Positions 23,964-36,992 of a stretch of 64,000 nt of DNA are shown here, one piece after another. How positions within the stretch are numbered: position 1 is the stretch's first letter; every line of letters begins with the position of its first letter. The position numbers and the translations under genes are program-made. The notes under the pieces are model-generated. The model worked only from the letters and a program-made list of their open reading frames with translations, made no database searches and was not told where the DNA came from. This DNA is from Protea cynaroides (lineage: Eukaryota; Streptophyta; Magnoliopsida; Proteales; Proteaceae): the NCBI GenBank assembly GCA_028583415.1, contig CM053265.1, positions 33,601,794 to 33,665,793 of the forward strand, given 5' to 3'.

Positions 23964-26251
23964 TGTAAGACCCTGTAAATCTAACCCGGTCTTACAACCT
24001 TGAACAAGGTTTACCCGTCATGGTCGAGTCAAATGGACCAAGGGCGTGAAGGCGATCGAGATCCCAGGTATCAAATCGACCCAAAAATACTTAAAATAGG
24101 AGAAGGGTCGCATACCCAGCTAAGCAGGGTCGGACCTCCCAAAAACAGAAAGTCAGACCCTCAGTTTTGAAGGGAGGGTCGGACAGCTTAAGACCCTAGG
24201 GTCGACGGGATCATCGACCCTCGGTTACCGCAGAAAATAAAAATTAGGAAATTTCCATATTTTTGAATGGGATTCTTTCCTAATCTCAGAGGGACTTATT
24301 TAGGATGTTCCTAGTCTATTTAAAGGACGTCCCTAAGCCACTTTCACTCCTTTCACAACCCTAATTGAATTGAGAGAAAGAGAAGAGAAGGAAAAGAAGA
24401 AGAAGAGGAACAAGGAAGAAAATTAAGCCAAAAGAGAAGAGGTGCAGAGAAAGATTAATCTTCTCAGGTATGGATACTAATTTCATAAGTTTCAACAGAC
24501 CTTAGGTTAGTTAATATTGAGAGAGTGATCTCAGGGAAACCCAAACCATCAATCTATGGTTAGGTTTCCATGGAAAACCATAGGAAGATGTATGAAAACT
24601 ATTCTAGATGGTTTATACATGATTTCAGACCATGGAATGAATGTAGAATGAAAGGTAGAAGAAAGCCATAGGACCCCAAACACGAAGAATGGATTAAAAG
24701 TGGGAATTGGACCAAAGTGTACCAAGGGTCGCACCCAGGGTCGAAAGACCATCCGACTCTAGTTATTCCTGACCATCGACCCTCAGTATTCTGGAAGTCC
24801 AGAAAGAGGGAAGGGTAGATAGACCCATCGACCCTAGCATCGACCATACCATCGACCCGTAGTTAACAGAGTGGTTTTTAATTATGAATAAATTATAATT
24901 AAATTCTATCGAATTTGTTAGGTCTTCTAGCAATACAATAACAATATAAAGGTGATTATAAAGCTTGGAAAAGTATCTATAGCAAGCTAAGGTGAGGAAC
25001 CTTAACCCCAAACTAAATTGGTTAATAATAAGCTATTTTCTATTTCTTGAGTCCTATGCTATGTTTGATTCTATGCGAATATGTTTGTAATGTGCATACA
25101 GCATGCCATCCAATATTTCTATTACTTGTTCATGCATATTTACCTTATTGTTTATAACATGAAGATGATGATGATGGTAGGAATAGGCATGTGCTTGTAT
25201 GTGTGTGGTTGATGTGCTTGATGCGAGCGAGTATCAGGGGAGGTATGATGAGAACGTCAAAAAACGTTAACCTTTGGTGGGTCTCAGCACTTTAGCTCTA
25301 TCTCTAACTCAAGTCTTTTGCATTGGCATCGTCGTATCGCCATTACTTAAGCAGAACTATTATGTCGTAGAGTATCAGGGGAGGTGGTCTCGGTCCTTGT
25401 AGTCTCTGACTCTATCGGGGGGCCTTAGCTCTATCTCTATGGGCATTCTGAGGGATGCTGGGGTGAGGCCTTGGATACACCGTTTGTCATTAGGATTGGT
25501 TAGTTGCGAGCCCAATTTGCAGCCCTCGCTAACAGGGGCTTACGTGTTGGTATGGCACTATATAGCAATAAATGTAACCTTTGTTATATAATGTTCATGA
25601 TTGGGTGCATGTGAGTTGACGATAAACGTGATCTTCGGGTAACGTCACACACTCGTGTATAGAGGCGGAGTCAATAAACGTGACCTTTGGCTACTTAAAC
25701 CTTTCTACTGCATACTGCAAACTTATATACCAGACCAAAGATATAAATTGACTTTTTGCATGCATATGTATTGTTGCATTGTTTTGGCTACTCACTGAGC
25801 CGTGATGTGTGCTCACCCATCGACGTCAAATATTTTTAGTTGATGATGCAGGTTATACCGTTGAAGATTATATTAATGCGTCTGCGTATGGGAACGTGGC
25901 AGCTATGGAAGCTGGAGCTGAAGATGATACACACGACTCCTCTTGCGAGTGCAACTCGTGTGTATTTGATTAGATATTTTTATAAGTTTCTTTATTTGGA
26001 TTTATTAAAGACTTGTATTGATATTGTTTCGGTTGATACAGAATAAATTGTTACTTAAATTTTAATATCACATAGATTCTCAGTTCATGTTATTATAAGA
26101 CTTCCGCTATTGTGTATTTACTCTGATTATGATTACGGATGTGTGTAAGTTTGGATAACGCGGGGATAGCCTATTTGAGATCCTGGTTGAACCGTTGGTT
26201 ATTTAGCGGTTCATCACATTATTCTGAATAGACCAAAATTGGGGTGTAACA
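23964..26251 (+). repeat. 3' LTR of the plus gypsy
   Basis: 2,288 bp, TGTAAGACCCTGTAAATC...GGGGTGTAACA. The last dinucleotides remain CA, but the conserved TGTGACA has become TGTAACA. It differs from the 5' LTR by scattered substitutions and small indels, so the insertion is not very recent. Confidence 0.94.
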
Positions 26252-26256
26252 AATCA

Positions 26257-27921
26257 ACCCTAATGTCAAACAATGTATCCAAGCCCTCACCCCAGCATCC
26301 CTCAATGCATCCATAGAGATAGAGCAAGGGTCTGGTGACTAGGCTGAACCACAATGCCACGTCCCCCCTTGATGCCCTACAACATATTAGTTCCGCTAAG
26401 GTAATGACGATACGATGATGTTAGTGGACAAGACTTGAGTAGAGATACAGCTAGAGTCTGGTGACCAGGCTGAACCACAATGTCACGTCCTCCCCCTGAT
26501 GCTCCACTCGCATCAAGCACACTAACACTTGCTTAGTGGACATGACTTGAATAGACCATGGCACAATATACCCCGATGAGAACGGCATCGATGTACCGGT
26601 TGATACCATCCTTACCCGCACCATGTACACTAGCCAAACACAAACATTCACATGCCTATTCCTACCATCATCAACATCATCATGTTATAATCAATAAATT
26701 TAAATATGCATGAACAGTAATAATAGAAATATTAGATGACATGTTGAATGCACATTACAAGCACACACGCATATCACAATCATGGTATTGGACTCACGAA
26801 ATAAAAATAGTTTGTTATTAACCAATTAGTTTAGGTCTTGTTCCCTCACCTTAGCTTGTTAATAGATCCTCTTCCAAACTTTAGAATCACCTTTATAATG
26901 TTATTATATTTCTAGAAAACCTAACAAAGTCGATAGATTTTAATTAGAATTAATTTTGAATTTAAAACCATGCTGTTAACTGAGGGTCCGAGGTAGGGTC
27001 GGAGTAATGATCGACCCTGGGTGCGACCCTCCCCCTAATCTGAACTTCACGAACATTGAGGGTCGATGCTAGGGTCGGATCTGCCATCGACCCTAGGTGC
27101 GACCCTCCATGGTTTGAGTAAAAAATATCGGACTTCGTTCTCTCTTTCATGGTTGGGTCCTATGACTTATTTCCACAATCCATTCTATACATGTTCTATG
27201 GTTTAGAACTATACTTTATTCACCTACATGGTTTTAATGATCTCCTCCATGGTTTTCCACGAAAACCTAACCATGGATGGATGATTTGGGTTTCTTCTAA
27301 GTCATATCCTCTTCATAAACCATTATAAAGTCTTAAATAAATCATGGGAAATGTATCCATACCTTAGTTTTGCTGAGATTAAGAGTTCCTCTGAATTTCC
27401 TCTTCTTCCTTAGCCTTTTTCTTCAAGTTTTCCTTATCTTTTTCTTTTCCTTCTATTCTCTTTCTCTCAATCCAATTAGGTTTGTAAAAGGATTGAAAGA
27501 GTCTTAGGGACGTCCTATTTATAGAGTAAAACCTCCAAAAATTTGTCCCATTGAGTTTAGGAAAGGTTCCAATCGAAATTAGGAAGGTTTCCTAATTTTC
27601 GGTTCGTGCTGTTTTTTCCGAATACCGAGGGTCGATGGGAGGGTCGATGGGAGGGTCGGACAACTCATAGACCCTTCCACCCATGGTTGAGGGACCCTTC
27701 CACCCATGGTTGAGGGTTGATGGTGAAGGTCGATGGGAGGGTCGGACCTGCCTGTTAAAACCTACGACCCTACCCTCATTTTGACTTTTTTTGGGCAAAT
27801 TTTCATATTGGGTCTTAGTTTTTCTTCACACATTTGGTCCACTTGGCTCGACCAAGATATGTAGATGGGTCCCGACACAAAATATAAGGTTAGGCCGGGT
27901 TCGTGGCGTGCGGGTCTTACA
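26257..27921 (-). repeat. 3' LTR of the minus gypsy, proximal part
   Basis: Continues the LTR interrupted at 16694 (ACCCTAATGTC onward) and ends GGTCTTACA at 27921. Contains a partial internal duplication of the phrase TCTGGTGAC(T/C)AGGCTGAACCACAATG (about 26332 and 26457), and clusters of GGGTCGATGGGAGGGTCG. Confidence 0.92.
27517..27524 (-). promoter_or_regulatory. TATA box in the minus gypsy LTR
   Basis: The minus strand reads TATAAATAGGACG, equivalent to 7081-7090 of the solo LTR. The partner LTR has TACAAATAGG at the same point (35574-35583), a one-base loss of the box. Confidence 0.55.
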
Positions 27922-28026
27922 ACTCCACCACCCTTAAAAGAAATTTCATCCTCAGAATTTGAAAGTACGGATCTTACAACTCCCCCATCCTTAAAATAAA
28001 TTTTATCCTCAAAGTTTGAATTTACT
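27915..28026 (-). repeat. Duplicated polypurine tract/LTR edge
   Basis: Two tandem units of about 56 bp (27915-27971 and 27972-28026) each read TCTTACAACTCC on the plus strand, followed by a CCTTAAAA-type tract and TTTTATCCTC or TTTCATCCTC. Thus the junction of polypurine tract and LTR start is present twice. Confidence 0.7.
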
Positions 28027-31000
28027 TCGGAGTCACTAGGTGGGAATTCTATTTCCGCATTGCATCTTCTTCTTTCCATGCCGTCTTCTCCACGCCTTGT
28101 CTTCGTCAGATTATCTTCGTATAATTGATACCAGGCTTTTAAGGTGTTGTACCTTTCAACTAGTGAACTAGGCTGGTACCACTTCAATAGTTAAATCTCC
28201 TATTTAATCCAGTGATTCCGTGGTCAATACTTTTGATATGGATCTCCAATGTACTTCTTCAATAGAGACACACGAAATACATCATGCACACTAGACATGG
28301 ATAGCGGTAACACTAATTGGTATACAACCTTTTTATGTCTCCCAAAGTTTATAAAATTCGACACATATATAGAATACAACTTTCCCTTCTCATTGAATTG
28401 TTTTAAACCATGCATAAGTGATATCTCCAAAAGCACTTTGTCACTTATGGCGAACTCAAGGTCTTGGTGTCTCTCCTGACAATCCTGAGCTATCCTGGCC
28501 CTTTTTCTTTGATCTTGTCTGCCACTCGACAGTTTTCTACAATTGACTTTGGTCTTAAAACTCTTCATTCACTAACTTCATTCCAAAAGAAAAGGAATTT
28601 GACATTTCTATTGTATCTGCTTCCTAGGTAACATTACATGGTAGTTTAATAACAACTTCAATTCACGGTACCTTCTTAACTCAAGTTCCTTGAAATCAAT
28701 TTTACAAGCTCGGAGCATATCTCTTAGGATTTGTATAGTCCACCCAGACTATCCGTCGGTTTAAGGTAAAATGCGGTACTAAACTTCAACTTCGTTCCCA
28801 TTGTTTTCTATAGATCCTTCCAAAACTTTGAGATAAAGCATAAGCCTCTGACCGACTCTAAGCTCTCATGCATACAATTCAATCTGACAATACTATCCAT
28901 ATATAGCATAGTTAGCTGCTCCAAAGCATACCGAGGTTGTATCGCAATGGAATAAGCTATCTTCATTATGCGATCAATAATCACCCAAACTGCGTCAACC
29001 GATCAGTGGTATACCGGTGACATAGTTCATTGTATTGCAGTTCCACTTTCAAACTGGCTCCGATAGTTATTATAGTAAGCCATGTTGGTCTTTGTCTTTC
29101 AGCTTTTAATTGCTGATAATCCAGACATTGGAACACGCACTACACCACCTTTGTTATCATTCCTCTTTACCAATACAATCTCTTCGGCTCATGATAGATA
29201 TTGGTATTCCAGGATGTCCTAAATATTGAGTACAATGGGCTCTTATCATTATCCTCTTCCTGACATCCGAATCTTTATCTTCAGGTATTCAGAATCAACC
29301 ACTGTATTTGAGTACCGTCTCCGCATCCAAAATAAGTCAGGTTTCATTTTTTTCCTTTCTCCAAATCTCCTTGCATTGTTCTTATATACAGATATAACAA
29401 AATTACTATTTTTTCTTCATCCCTAAGTTCTCGCTCAATTGGATCATCACGAGTTTCTATTATATGTTACTCTTCTTCCAAATCTGAATCTGTTGCTGCG
29501 GAACATAGGGCAGCATTTATACTGGGTCCTTCTTTGGACTTCATAATTCCCTTTTTGCTTAAGGCCTTAGCTACTACATTAGCCTCGCTCATGTGACACT
29601 GAATATCACAGTCTTAATCCTTGAGCAATTCCAACCATCGCCTTATCCTCATGTTCAACTCCTTTCCGATGAAGAGATAAATAAAACTCTTGTAATCCGA
29701 TTTAATCTAAAATTCTTCTCTATATAGGTAATGTCTCCAAGTCTTGATTACACAATTCCTCACCTGTAATTCCCAATCACGAGTAGGGTAATTCTTTTCA
29801 TGCTCCTTCAATTTTTCTTGAAGCATGTGCAATTGCTTATCTACCTTGCATCAACCCGCATCCTAGATCCAATCCGAAAGCTTCGATGGATAGGGTAAAA
29901 GGTTCCCTTAGTATCGAAATGATCAAGATGAGAGCTGATATCAACCCTTCTATTAGAGTTTGGAAACATTATTCACACTTGTCAGTCCAATTAAAATCAT
30001 CTCCTTTCCTGGTTAGCTTGGTAAGAGGTTTTGCGATCTTAGAGTGATCCTCCAAAATCGTCAGTAATAACCAGCTAAACCCAAGAAACTTCTGATCTTC
30101 GTAATATTCTTTAGGTGTTTCTCACCATATGTTTACTTCTATCTTAATAGGGTCCACTTTATTCCTTTTTATGACGCTACATGATCTAATAAGATCACTT
30201 TGTTTAATCGGGTCTCATATTCCTTAGAATTGGCATAAAGTTTTTCCCTTCTCAACTGATGTGAAGCTGTTCTAAAATCTGTTCTATGAGTTGCTTCATT
30301 CTTGGAATAAACCAAAATATCATCTATGAAAACTATGACCGACGTGTCCAACATGTCATGAAACACCCAGTTCATCCGTTCCACAAAAGATGTAAGAGGG
30401 TTAATCTAAACGTCATAATCGAGATCTCATAATGTCCAATCTCGATTCTAAAGGTATCTTCGAGATATCGCTGTCTAAATTCTTCAGTTATTGATACCTT
30501 GAAGATCAATCTTAGAAATTTCCTTTGCTCTTTGCAACTGTTTAAACAAGTCATCGATCTAAGGTAGTAGATATTGATTCTTGACCTTGAGCTTGTTTGA
30601 TTCTCGGTAGTCTATACGTAGGCAACACTATCGTCCTTCTTCTTCACGAATTGCATTGGTGCTCCCCATGATGCAATACTTAGCCGATTAGAACCCTTGT
30701 CTAATAACTCTTGTAGTTGAGTCTCAATTCCTTCAACCCCATAGGAGCTTACTCTATGGTGCCTTTGACACAAGTATCGTCCTTGGTAACAAGTCGATGA
30801 CGAACTCGATCGCATGATCAGATGGTAACCTAGGTAAGTCTCCTAGAACGCATCGAGAACTTATGCATCATATCAATATCTTCCATCTGTGGTGCTTCTT
30901 TGGTAACGTATACCACAAGATACCATATATCCAACTTCTTTCTCTTCAAAGCATCTCTTTGCCTTTAGCATAGAGAGGATCAGCTTCTGCTTACTAGGCA

Positions 31001-33584
31001 ATATGCTTCTAATAAAACCAAATTATATGCCATCTCTATTCTTAAATGATAACCTCCTCTATGCACATAATCACTTTGTAGAGTGTTGAGACAACCAATC
31101 TATTCCCAAGATGACGTCAAAGTCTGTCATCTCAAGTTTATTTAGGTTGCGTCTAAATTTCATCCATCTCTATGATTTGGACATTGTTCATAACACTCAT
31201 CCAATACAATATCTAATCCAAAAGGGCTTGAACTAGCAAAATCTGGTGTAATGGTCTAAGGAGCTTGTCTAGTTCCTTTATTTCTTATGATTTCTCGAAG
31301 ACTATCGTCAAAATCTCATATTGCACTTATTAGCTTGTATTTCTTTTATCCATGCTGTTCTACCTTGCTCTCTTTTCCATATACCTCGAAAAATAACTTG
31401 TGATTGTTACCTCATATCCCAAGTCTATCTATAAGCATTAGGGTATATGCTTATAAATTCATTAATTCATCTAAACTCTTTTGATCTTTTCTTAATCAAT
31501 CACTCAACATTGGGCATAACTCAATTATCATTGTATTAAATCGAGTACTACTTATGCCATGACTTTATCCTTGTATCCACTCTTAGATTTTCTTCTAGGA
31601 ATCTTCTGCTTTGTCAAAAATTCATACCGATATAACCATCGTTAACTCTACTTGAGTGCTATCTATTTCTTTACTGGCTACTCTTAATAGTTCCCATATT
31701 TTCTCATGCACTCTTTTATAGACATGATTCATATCCATCCATTTAGCAATCTCAAAACAAATCCTCTATTACTTCATCTGAGGTTCATTGGCTATGACAT
31801 TTAATCTGAATTTAATCATCTTTCTTCCAATAATTCCATTATCACTAAACATTTTTATCATCAAAGGTCAGGGAGTGTATGAATCAAAATGTTCATCCAA
31901 AAGTGATTCACTTCCTTTCGTCGATTTAGTATAATGACAAATACTTGCTTTATCTGGTGAACCTAGGTTTAAAGAATCAGGAGTAAATCTGTAGTAATCC
32001 AACCGTCATCAAAAGATCGTTAAGTTGCACGGTGGTCCTAATACATGCAAATAGAGGTTTTACAACTCTTAACCTCATGGTTACAGGTTCTATTGAGTAT
32101 ATATAATGCCATTGGTCAAGGCACTATAGGAATAAATCTAGAGAAAGTTTTTATACATTAGTAAATTAAGTATAATTTGGAGAAAAATTTTGTACAACAA
32201 TAAATCAGGTATAAATCAGAAGATGTACGCTCAACCCGATTAAACATTTAACTGTTCATTCAGTTCATATCTCTGTTCATGTTGTTGATCATGACAGTGG
32301 TTCAAATTGGTATAATCAGGACTAAGACTAAAGAAACAATATCTATAACTCCAATTGACAGGTTAAATCAAGAGGGTATCCTATCAAGGTACGAGAATTA
32401 AAATCTGGTATGTGCATCCTCTATAATCATAAGAGTAAATCAATAATGCACCGCATTCTATATAAACTATCTTGCCATATGGCCACAATAGATTCGATCT
32501 TTGTTGAAATGTTTGAGGCTTTATCTTCAGAAAATATTCCTCAACCCCTGTTGGATCATTCTGTCATGATGCAACTATCCCATACATCGGTGGCTGATAA
32601 GGTTAACCACCTTGATACACTGCTTGTTGTGCACCAAACTTCTACATTGGGTGTGCATTATTGGGACTTGCTGTGTGGTAGGCACTGTGTTATAGCTAAC
32701 AGGTGTTAGGGTACAGTGATGCTACCAATTGGTACCATACTTGGTTTGACCCGGAGGTGTTGATGTAGCATCAGCAACTTGGGTAGTGATTTACATAGCA
32801 ACTTGCATAGTCGGTCTCATCTGTTGTTGCTCTTGTATTTTATTGGGTCAAGTTTATGACAACCATAGCCAAGGTATTTGGTAGTCCAGGTGGTAGGCTG
32901 GAGTGGCCTGGTTGTTCACTCTTTTAATTCGATACAGTCTGATTATCTACTCAAATGAGTTTTCATTATCCATTCTCGACCCTGATAGTGGTGGGGTCAA
33001 GTTGCAACCTCTTCTTAATGCTCAGCGGGTAATGGATCAGCTTGTGGTGGATCTCACTCTGAGTTTCCATGTCACCCAGAGTATAACTTTATCTTCTTGT
33101 AGTTATTCTTATCTATAATGTATGGCCATTATTCTTCTATCTCTGTTGGATTTAGCCCAAGATCTTTCTCTTTATCTCCACAGGGATTTAGGCATTACTA
33201 GCCATTTTCCTTCTTTCCCAAATACATCGAGTTTCACATCTTGTGAGTATCAACTCGGTATTAAATTTTCTGCTTTACAGAAGCTTCCTTCTTGCTACTG
33301 TACTATATCCTTGTATACATGGATAACTACCCAACTTATAGATAATACCCTAAATTATTTGTTTATTAGGATAATTTTTGGTCTTCTCTTTCTATGTGAG
33401 TGTATATATATGGTTCCACCTTTTATATGTACATTATCGTCTTGTTTAATTTCTGTCTCAACCAACACAGGTGCTTATGGTTTGTTTGTATTAAAGTTTT
33501 TAATTTATCCTAACTCAGTTCATGGACTCCAGTGGAAGTATTAAGGTTTAATGGGTAAGGCCTACAAGAGCTCTGATACCAAGT
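27922..33584 (-). pseudogene. Degraded gag-pol of the minus gypsy
   Basis: In sense direction (falling coordinates): primer site at 33581-33568; an unreadable gag region to about 31300; a remnant of the protease linker near 31130; RT from about 30840 (LQELLDKGS ... SWGAPMQFVKKKDDS) to 30169, with FIDDILVYSK near 30330; RNase H traces (29990-29600); integrase traces (29140-28570), with the C-terminal block LEFAISDKVLLEIS and SSVHDVFRVSLLKKYIGDP (28475-28240). Frames change repeatedly. The sequence resembles the sibling at 19015-23963 in the same order, including gag-region phrases, so both derive from one lineage that was already degraded or has decayed in parallel. Confidence 0.85.
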
Positions 33585-35956
33585 TGTCACACCCCAATTC
33601 CACACTATTCAGAATGGTGTGATGAACCATCAATAAACCAACGGTTCAACCAGGATCTCGAATAGGCTATCCCACATATGATAAACCAAAACACATTCCA
33701 CATTAATCAGAGGTAATAAAGTAAATAGCGAAAGTCTTACAGATAATGAACTGAGGTCTAATCAAGATAAATAATTAATATTCCATTTATTTCTAAGTAA
33801 TCAAAACATAATTTAATACATATTACAATATCCAAATATGAAAACTAAACACTAAACGTATCCACCGCTGAAACGCTCGCTTAACGAACTATCTTCGTCC
33901 TCCACAGCTTGCTCACCATGGCCGCCACATGTTCATATGTTGGCGTGTTGACATAATTTTCAATCATAATACCTGCAACATCAGAAACTAAAAGAATTGT
34001 GCGTACGAGGGTCAGCTCTCCAACTTGAGCTCAGTGAGAAAAAAAAACAATGCAACAAACATATGCATGCAATCAATTCATATCTTTGGTCTGGTATATA
34101 AGTTTGCAATGTGCTATAGAAAGGATAGGTGGCCGCCGCACCTCTATACACGAGTGTGTGGAAATGCCCAATGAAAATGGCACTGTCGCCCCACATGCAC
34201 CCACCATGGACAATATACACCCCATGAAAATGGCATGGCTGTACCGGTTGCCCATACCAACACATAAGCCCCTGTTGGCGAGGGCTTGCAAACTGGACTC
34301 GCAACTAACCAACCCTAATGTCAAACAATGTATCCAAGGCCTCACCCCAGCATCCCTCAATACATCCATAGAGATAGAGCTAGGGTCTGGTGACCAGGTT
34401 GAACCACAATGCCACGTTCCCCCCCCCCTGATGCCCTACAACATATTAGTTCCGCTAAGGTAATGGCGATACGACGATGTTAGTGGACAAGACTTGAGTA
34501 GAGATAGAGCTAGAGTCTGGTGACCAGGCTGAACCACAATGTCACATCCTCCCCCTGATGCTCCACTCGCATCAAGCACACTAACACTTGCTTAGTGGAC
34601 ATGACTTGAATAGACCATGGCACAATATACCCCGATGAGAACGGCATCGAAGTACCGGTTGATACCATCCCTACCCGCACCATGTACACCAGCCAAACAC
34701 AAACATTCACATGCCTATTCCTACCATCATCAACATCATCATGTTATAATCAATAAATTTAAATATGCATGAACAGTAATAATAGAAATATTGGATGACA
34801 TGTTGAATGCACATTACAAGCACACACGCATATCACAATCATGGTATTGGACTCAAGAAATAAAAATAGTTTGTTATTAACCAATTAGTTTAGGTCTTGT
34901 TCACTCACCTTATCTTGTTAATAGATCCTATTCCAAGCTTTAGAATCACCTTTATAATGTTATTATATTGCTAGAAGACCTAACAAAGTCGATAAAATTT
35001 AATTAGAATTAATTCCAAATTTAAAACCATGTTGTTAACTGAGGGTCCGAGGTAGGGTCGGAGTCATGATCGACCCTGGGTGCGACCCTCCCCCTAATCT
35101 GAACTTCTCGAACACTGAGGATCGATACTAGGGTCGGATCTGCCATCGACCCTAGGTGCGACACTCCATGGTTTGAGTAAAAAATATTAGACTTCTTTCT
35201 CTCTTTCATGGTTTGGTCCTATGGCTTACTTCCACAATCCATTCTATACATGTTCTATGGTTTAAAACTATACTTTATTCACCTACATGGTTTTAATGAT
35301 CTCCTCCATGGTTTTCCATGAAAACCTAACCATGGATGGATGATTTGGGTTTCTTCTAAGTCATATCCTCTTCATAAACCATTCTAAAGTCTTAAATAAA
35401 TCAAGGGGAATGTATCCATACCTTAGTTTTGTTGAGATTTAGAGTTCCTCTGAATTTCCTCTTCTTCCTTAGCCTTTTCTTCAAGTTTTCCTTCTCTTCT
35501 TCTCGTCCTTCTCTTCTCTTTCTCTCAATCCAATTAGGGTTGTAAAAGGATTGAAAGAGGCTTAGGGACGTCCTATTTGTAGAGTAAAACCTCCCAAAAT
35601 ACGTCCCATTGAGTTTAGGAAAGGTTCCAATCAAAATTAGGAAGGTTTCCTAATTTTCGGTTTGTGCGGTTTTTCCCAAATACCGAGGGTCGATGGGAGG
35701 GTCGATGGGAGGGTCGGACAACTCATAGACCCTTCGACCCATGGTTCAGGGTCGATGGTGAGGGTCGATGGGAGGGTCGGACCTGCCTGTTAAAACCTGT
35801 GACCCTACCCTCATTTTGACTGTTTTTGGGCAAATTTTCATATTGGGTCTTAGTTTTTCTTCACACATTTGGTCCACTTGGCTCGACCATGATATGTAGA
35901 CGGGTCCCGACACAAAATATAAGGTTAGGCCGGGTTCGTGGCGTGCGGGTCTTACA
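33585..35956 (-). repeat. 5' LTR of the minus gypsy
   Basis: 2,372 bp, TGTCACACCCCAATTCC...GGTCTTACA on the plus strand. Intact relative to its partner. It contains a C run (CCCCCCCCCC near 34420) and palindromic GGGTCGATGGGAGGGTCG clusters near 35690-35780. Ends next to the TSD GTAGA (35957-35961) and the first codons of the GRF gene. Confidence 0.94.
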
Positions 35957-35961
35957 GTAGA

Positions 35962-35976
35962 ACTCAGTGAAGCCAT
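35962..35976 (-). pseudogene. 5' end of the same GRF gene, displaced by 20 kb
   Basis: The minus strand from 35976 reads ATGGCTTCACTGAGT (MASLS) and runs through the TSD (TCTAC) into the LTR. If the 19,989-bp gypsy and one TSD copy are removed, the codons continue in frame as MASLSST into SINSRP at 15961. The sequence upstream on the minus strand (rising coordinates) starts CTATCTTACC. The same 5' end is present in the second copy at 49848-49862. Confidence 0.85.
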
Positions 35977-36992
35977 CTATCTTACCTACAAATGAAAGGA
36001 AACAAGTTAATAGGATAAAATTCAAACAATATAGATTGCAAAATTAGGAAGTAACCTTTGTTTGGTTTATCCATCTGTTTGGCTTTCATATCATTTTTCT
36101 TAAACTTGCAAGTCTGCCATTCCTAAAAGTTTTCCAGTAAGGTAGTAATGTTTTCTAGTAAGGCAGTAAGGTTTTCTAGGTTTTTGTTACTTAAACCAAG
36201 CGAGAGAAACCTTACTCAGATTTGAGCGTTATTTCTCTGTTCCAATTTGAGATCAGATTTACTTTCTTATTAATTGAGCAAAGAAACTTGGCCCTCTTGA
36301 TGTGTCAGTATACTACTAACATTGGCTGATATCACATCCAATACATTGAACCTTTTTTGTAGATGTTAAGAAACGTATCTCCTTTTCAATCACAACAAAA
36401 AGAAAAAAAAACTTTTGGTGACCTAGTTTAAATGTCATTGCTATAGCGATGGAGTGCAATGGAGTAAACGTTCTAGTCTGCAAATTTTTTTGTTGTTTTT
36501 AGGGTTTGGGGGTTTAGTGTTTAGGGTGAAATACACAAGGTTTTATGAGCAAAGAGTTTAGGATATGACTTCGAACCTTAGAATTGCTGCTTAAAATCCC
36601 ACAAGCAAATCCTGCTAGTAGACGATGGGTTAAAGATGAGAAGATGTAAAGGATTAATGTGAATGTAATGGCGATTGACGAAGCAGGGATGAAGAAGGAT
36701 GAAGAAGAACATAAACAAAATGTACAACGGCGGCGATAACTCAGAGTTTCAACATCTATGACTTCCGATTAAGCATGGAAGAAGAAGAATAAAAGGAAAC
36801 CTACCTTTGCTCCGCTGCTGCGATGGCTTTCTTCTCCCCAACTCGGAAGACCAGATGTCTTTGATGGCTGAGTCTTTCCTTCTTAATAACAAACTACTGA
36901 GGTTATTTTGGTCTTTTGGAATAAGTTGTAATGGTGTTAGAGAGGGTCAAATTATATATTTACCCTATTTGTTTACAAATGGTTGAACCAGG
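35977..36992. other. MULE right-hand region upstream of the GRF gene
   Basis: No coding region is recognised. For the GRF gene (minus strand) this is the 5' side and should contain its promoter. It is A/T-rich, with GAAGAAGAA stretches near 36690-36790 and TTTAGGGTTT-like phrases near 36500. No convincing TATA box could be chosen. Confidence 0.45.

Larger units (their letters stand above)
16695..26251 (+). mobile_element. Tekay-like gypsy retrotransposon (plus), nested in a sibling's LTR
   Basis: LTRs at 16695-18997 and 23964-26251 enclose a 5-kb internal region. The target repeat is AACCA (16690-16694) and AATCA (26252-26256), one base changed. The uninterrupted site is visible in the partner LTR near 34308 as CTAACCAACCCTAATG. 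The primer site TGGTATCAGAGCTC is at 19001-19014, and a polypurine tract GTTGGGGGGAG precedes the 3' LTR. It is the same broad family as its host element but in the opposite orientation. It has no intact gene. Confidence 0.93.
15968..35956 (-). mobile_element. Tekay-like gypsy retrotransposon (minus), 3' LTR split by a sibling
   Basis: Flanked by the 5-bp TSD GTAGA (15963-15967 and 35957-35961). In sense order: 5' LTR 35956-33585, primer site TGGTATCAGAGCTC (complement of 33568-33581), a badly degraded gag-pol, a polypurine tract (complement of 27922-27940), and a 3' LTR 27921-15968 that is broken by the plus-strand gypsy 16695-26251. Without that insertion the element is about 10.4 kb. Long (2.3-2.4 kb) LTRs and a chromodomain-type integrase end in the sibling fit the chromovirus Tekay/Del clade. 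Inactive. Confidence 0.92.

Noticed and set aside
34050..34463. 137-codon frame in the gypsy LTR (and its relatives near 16433 and 8138)
   Set aside because: It lies entirely in LTR sequence, is not kept in length between LTR copies, and has no family features.
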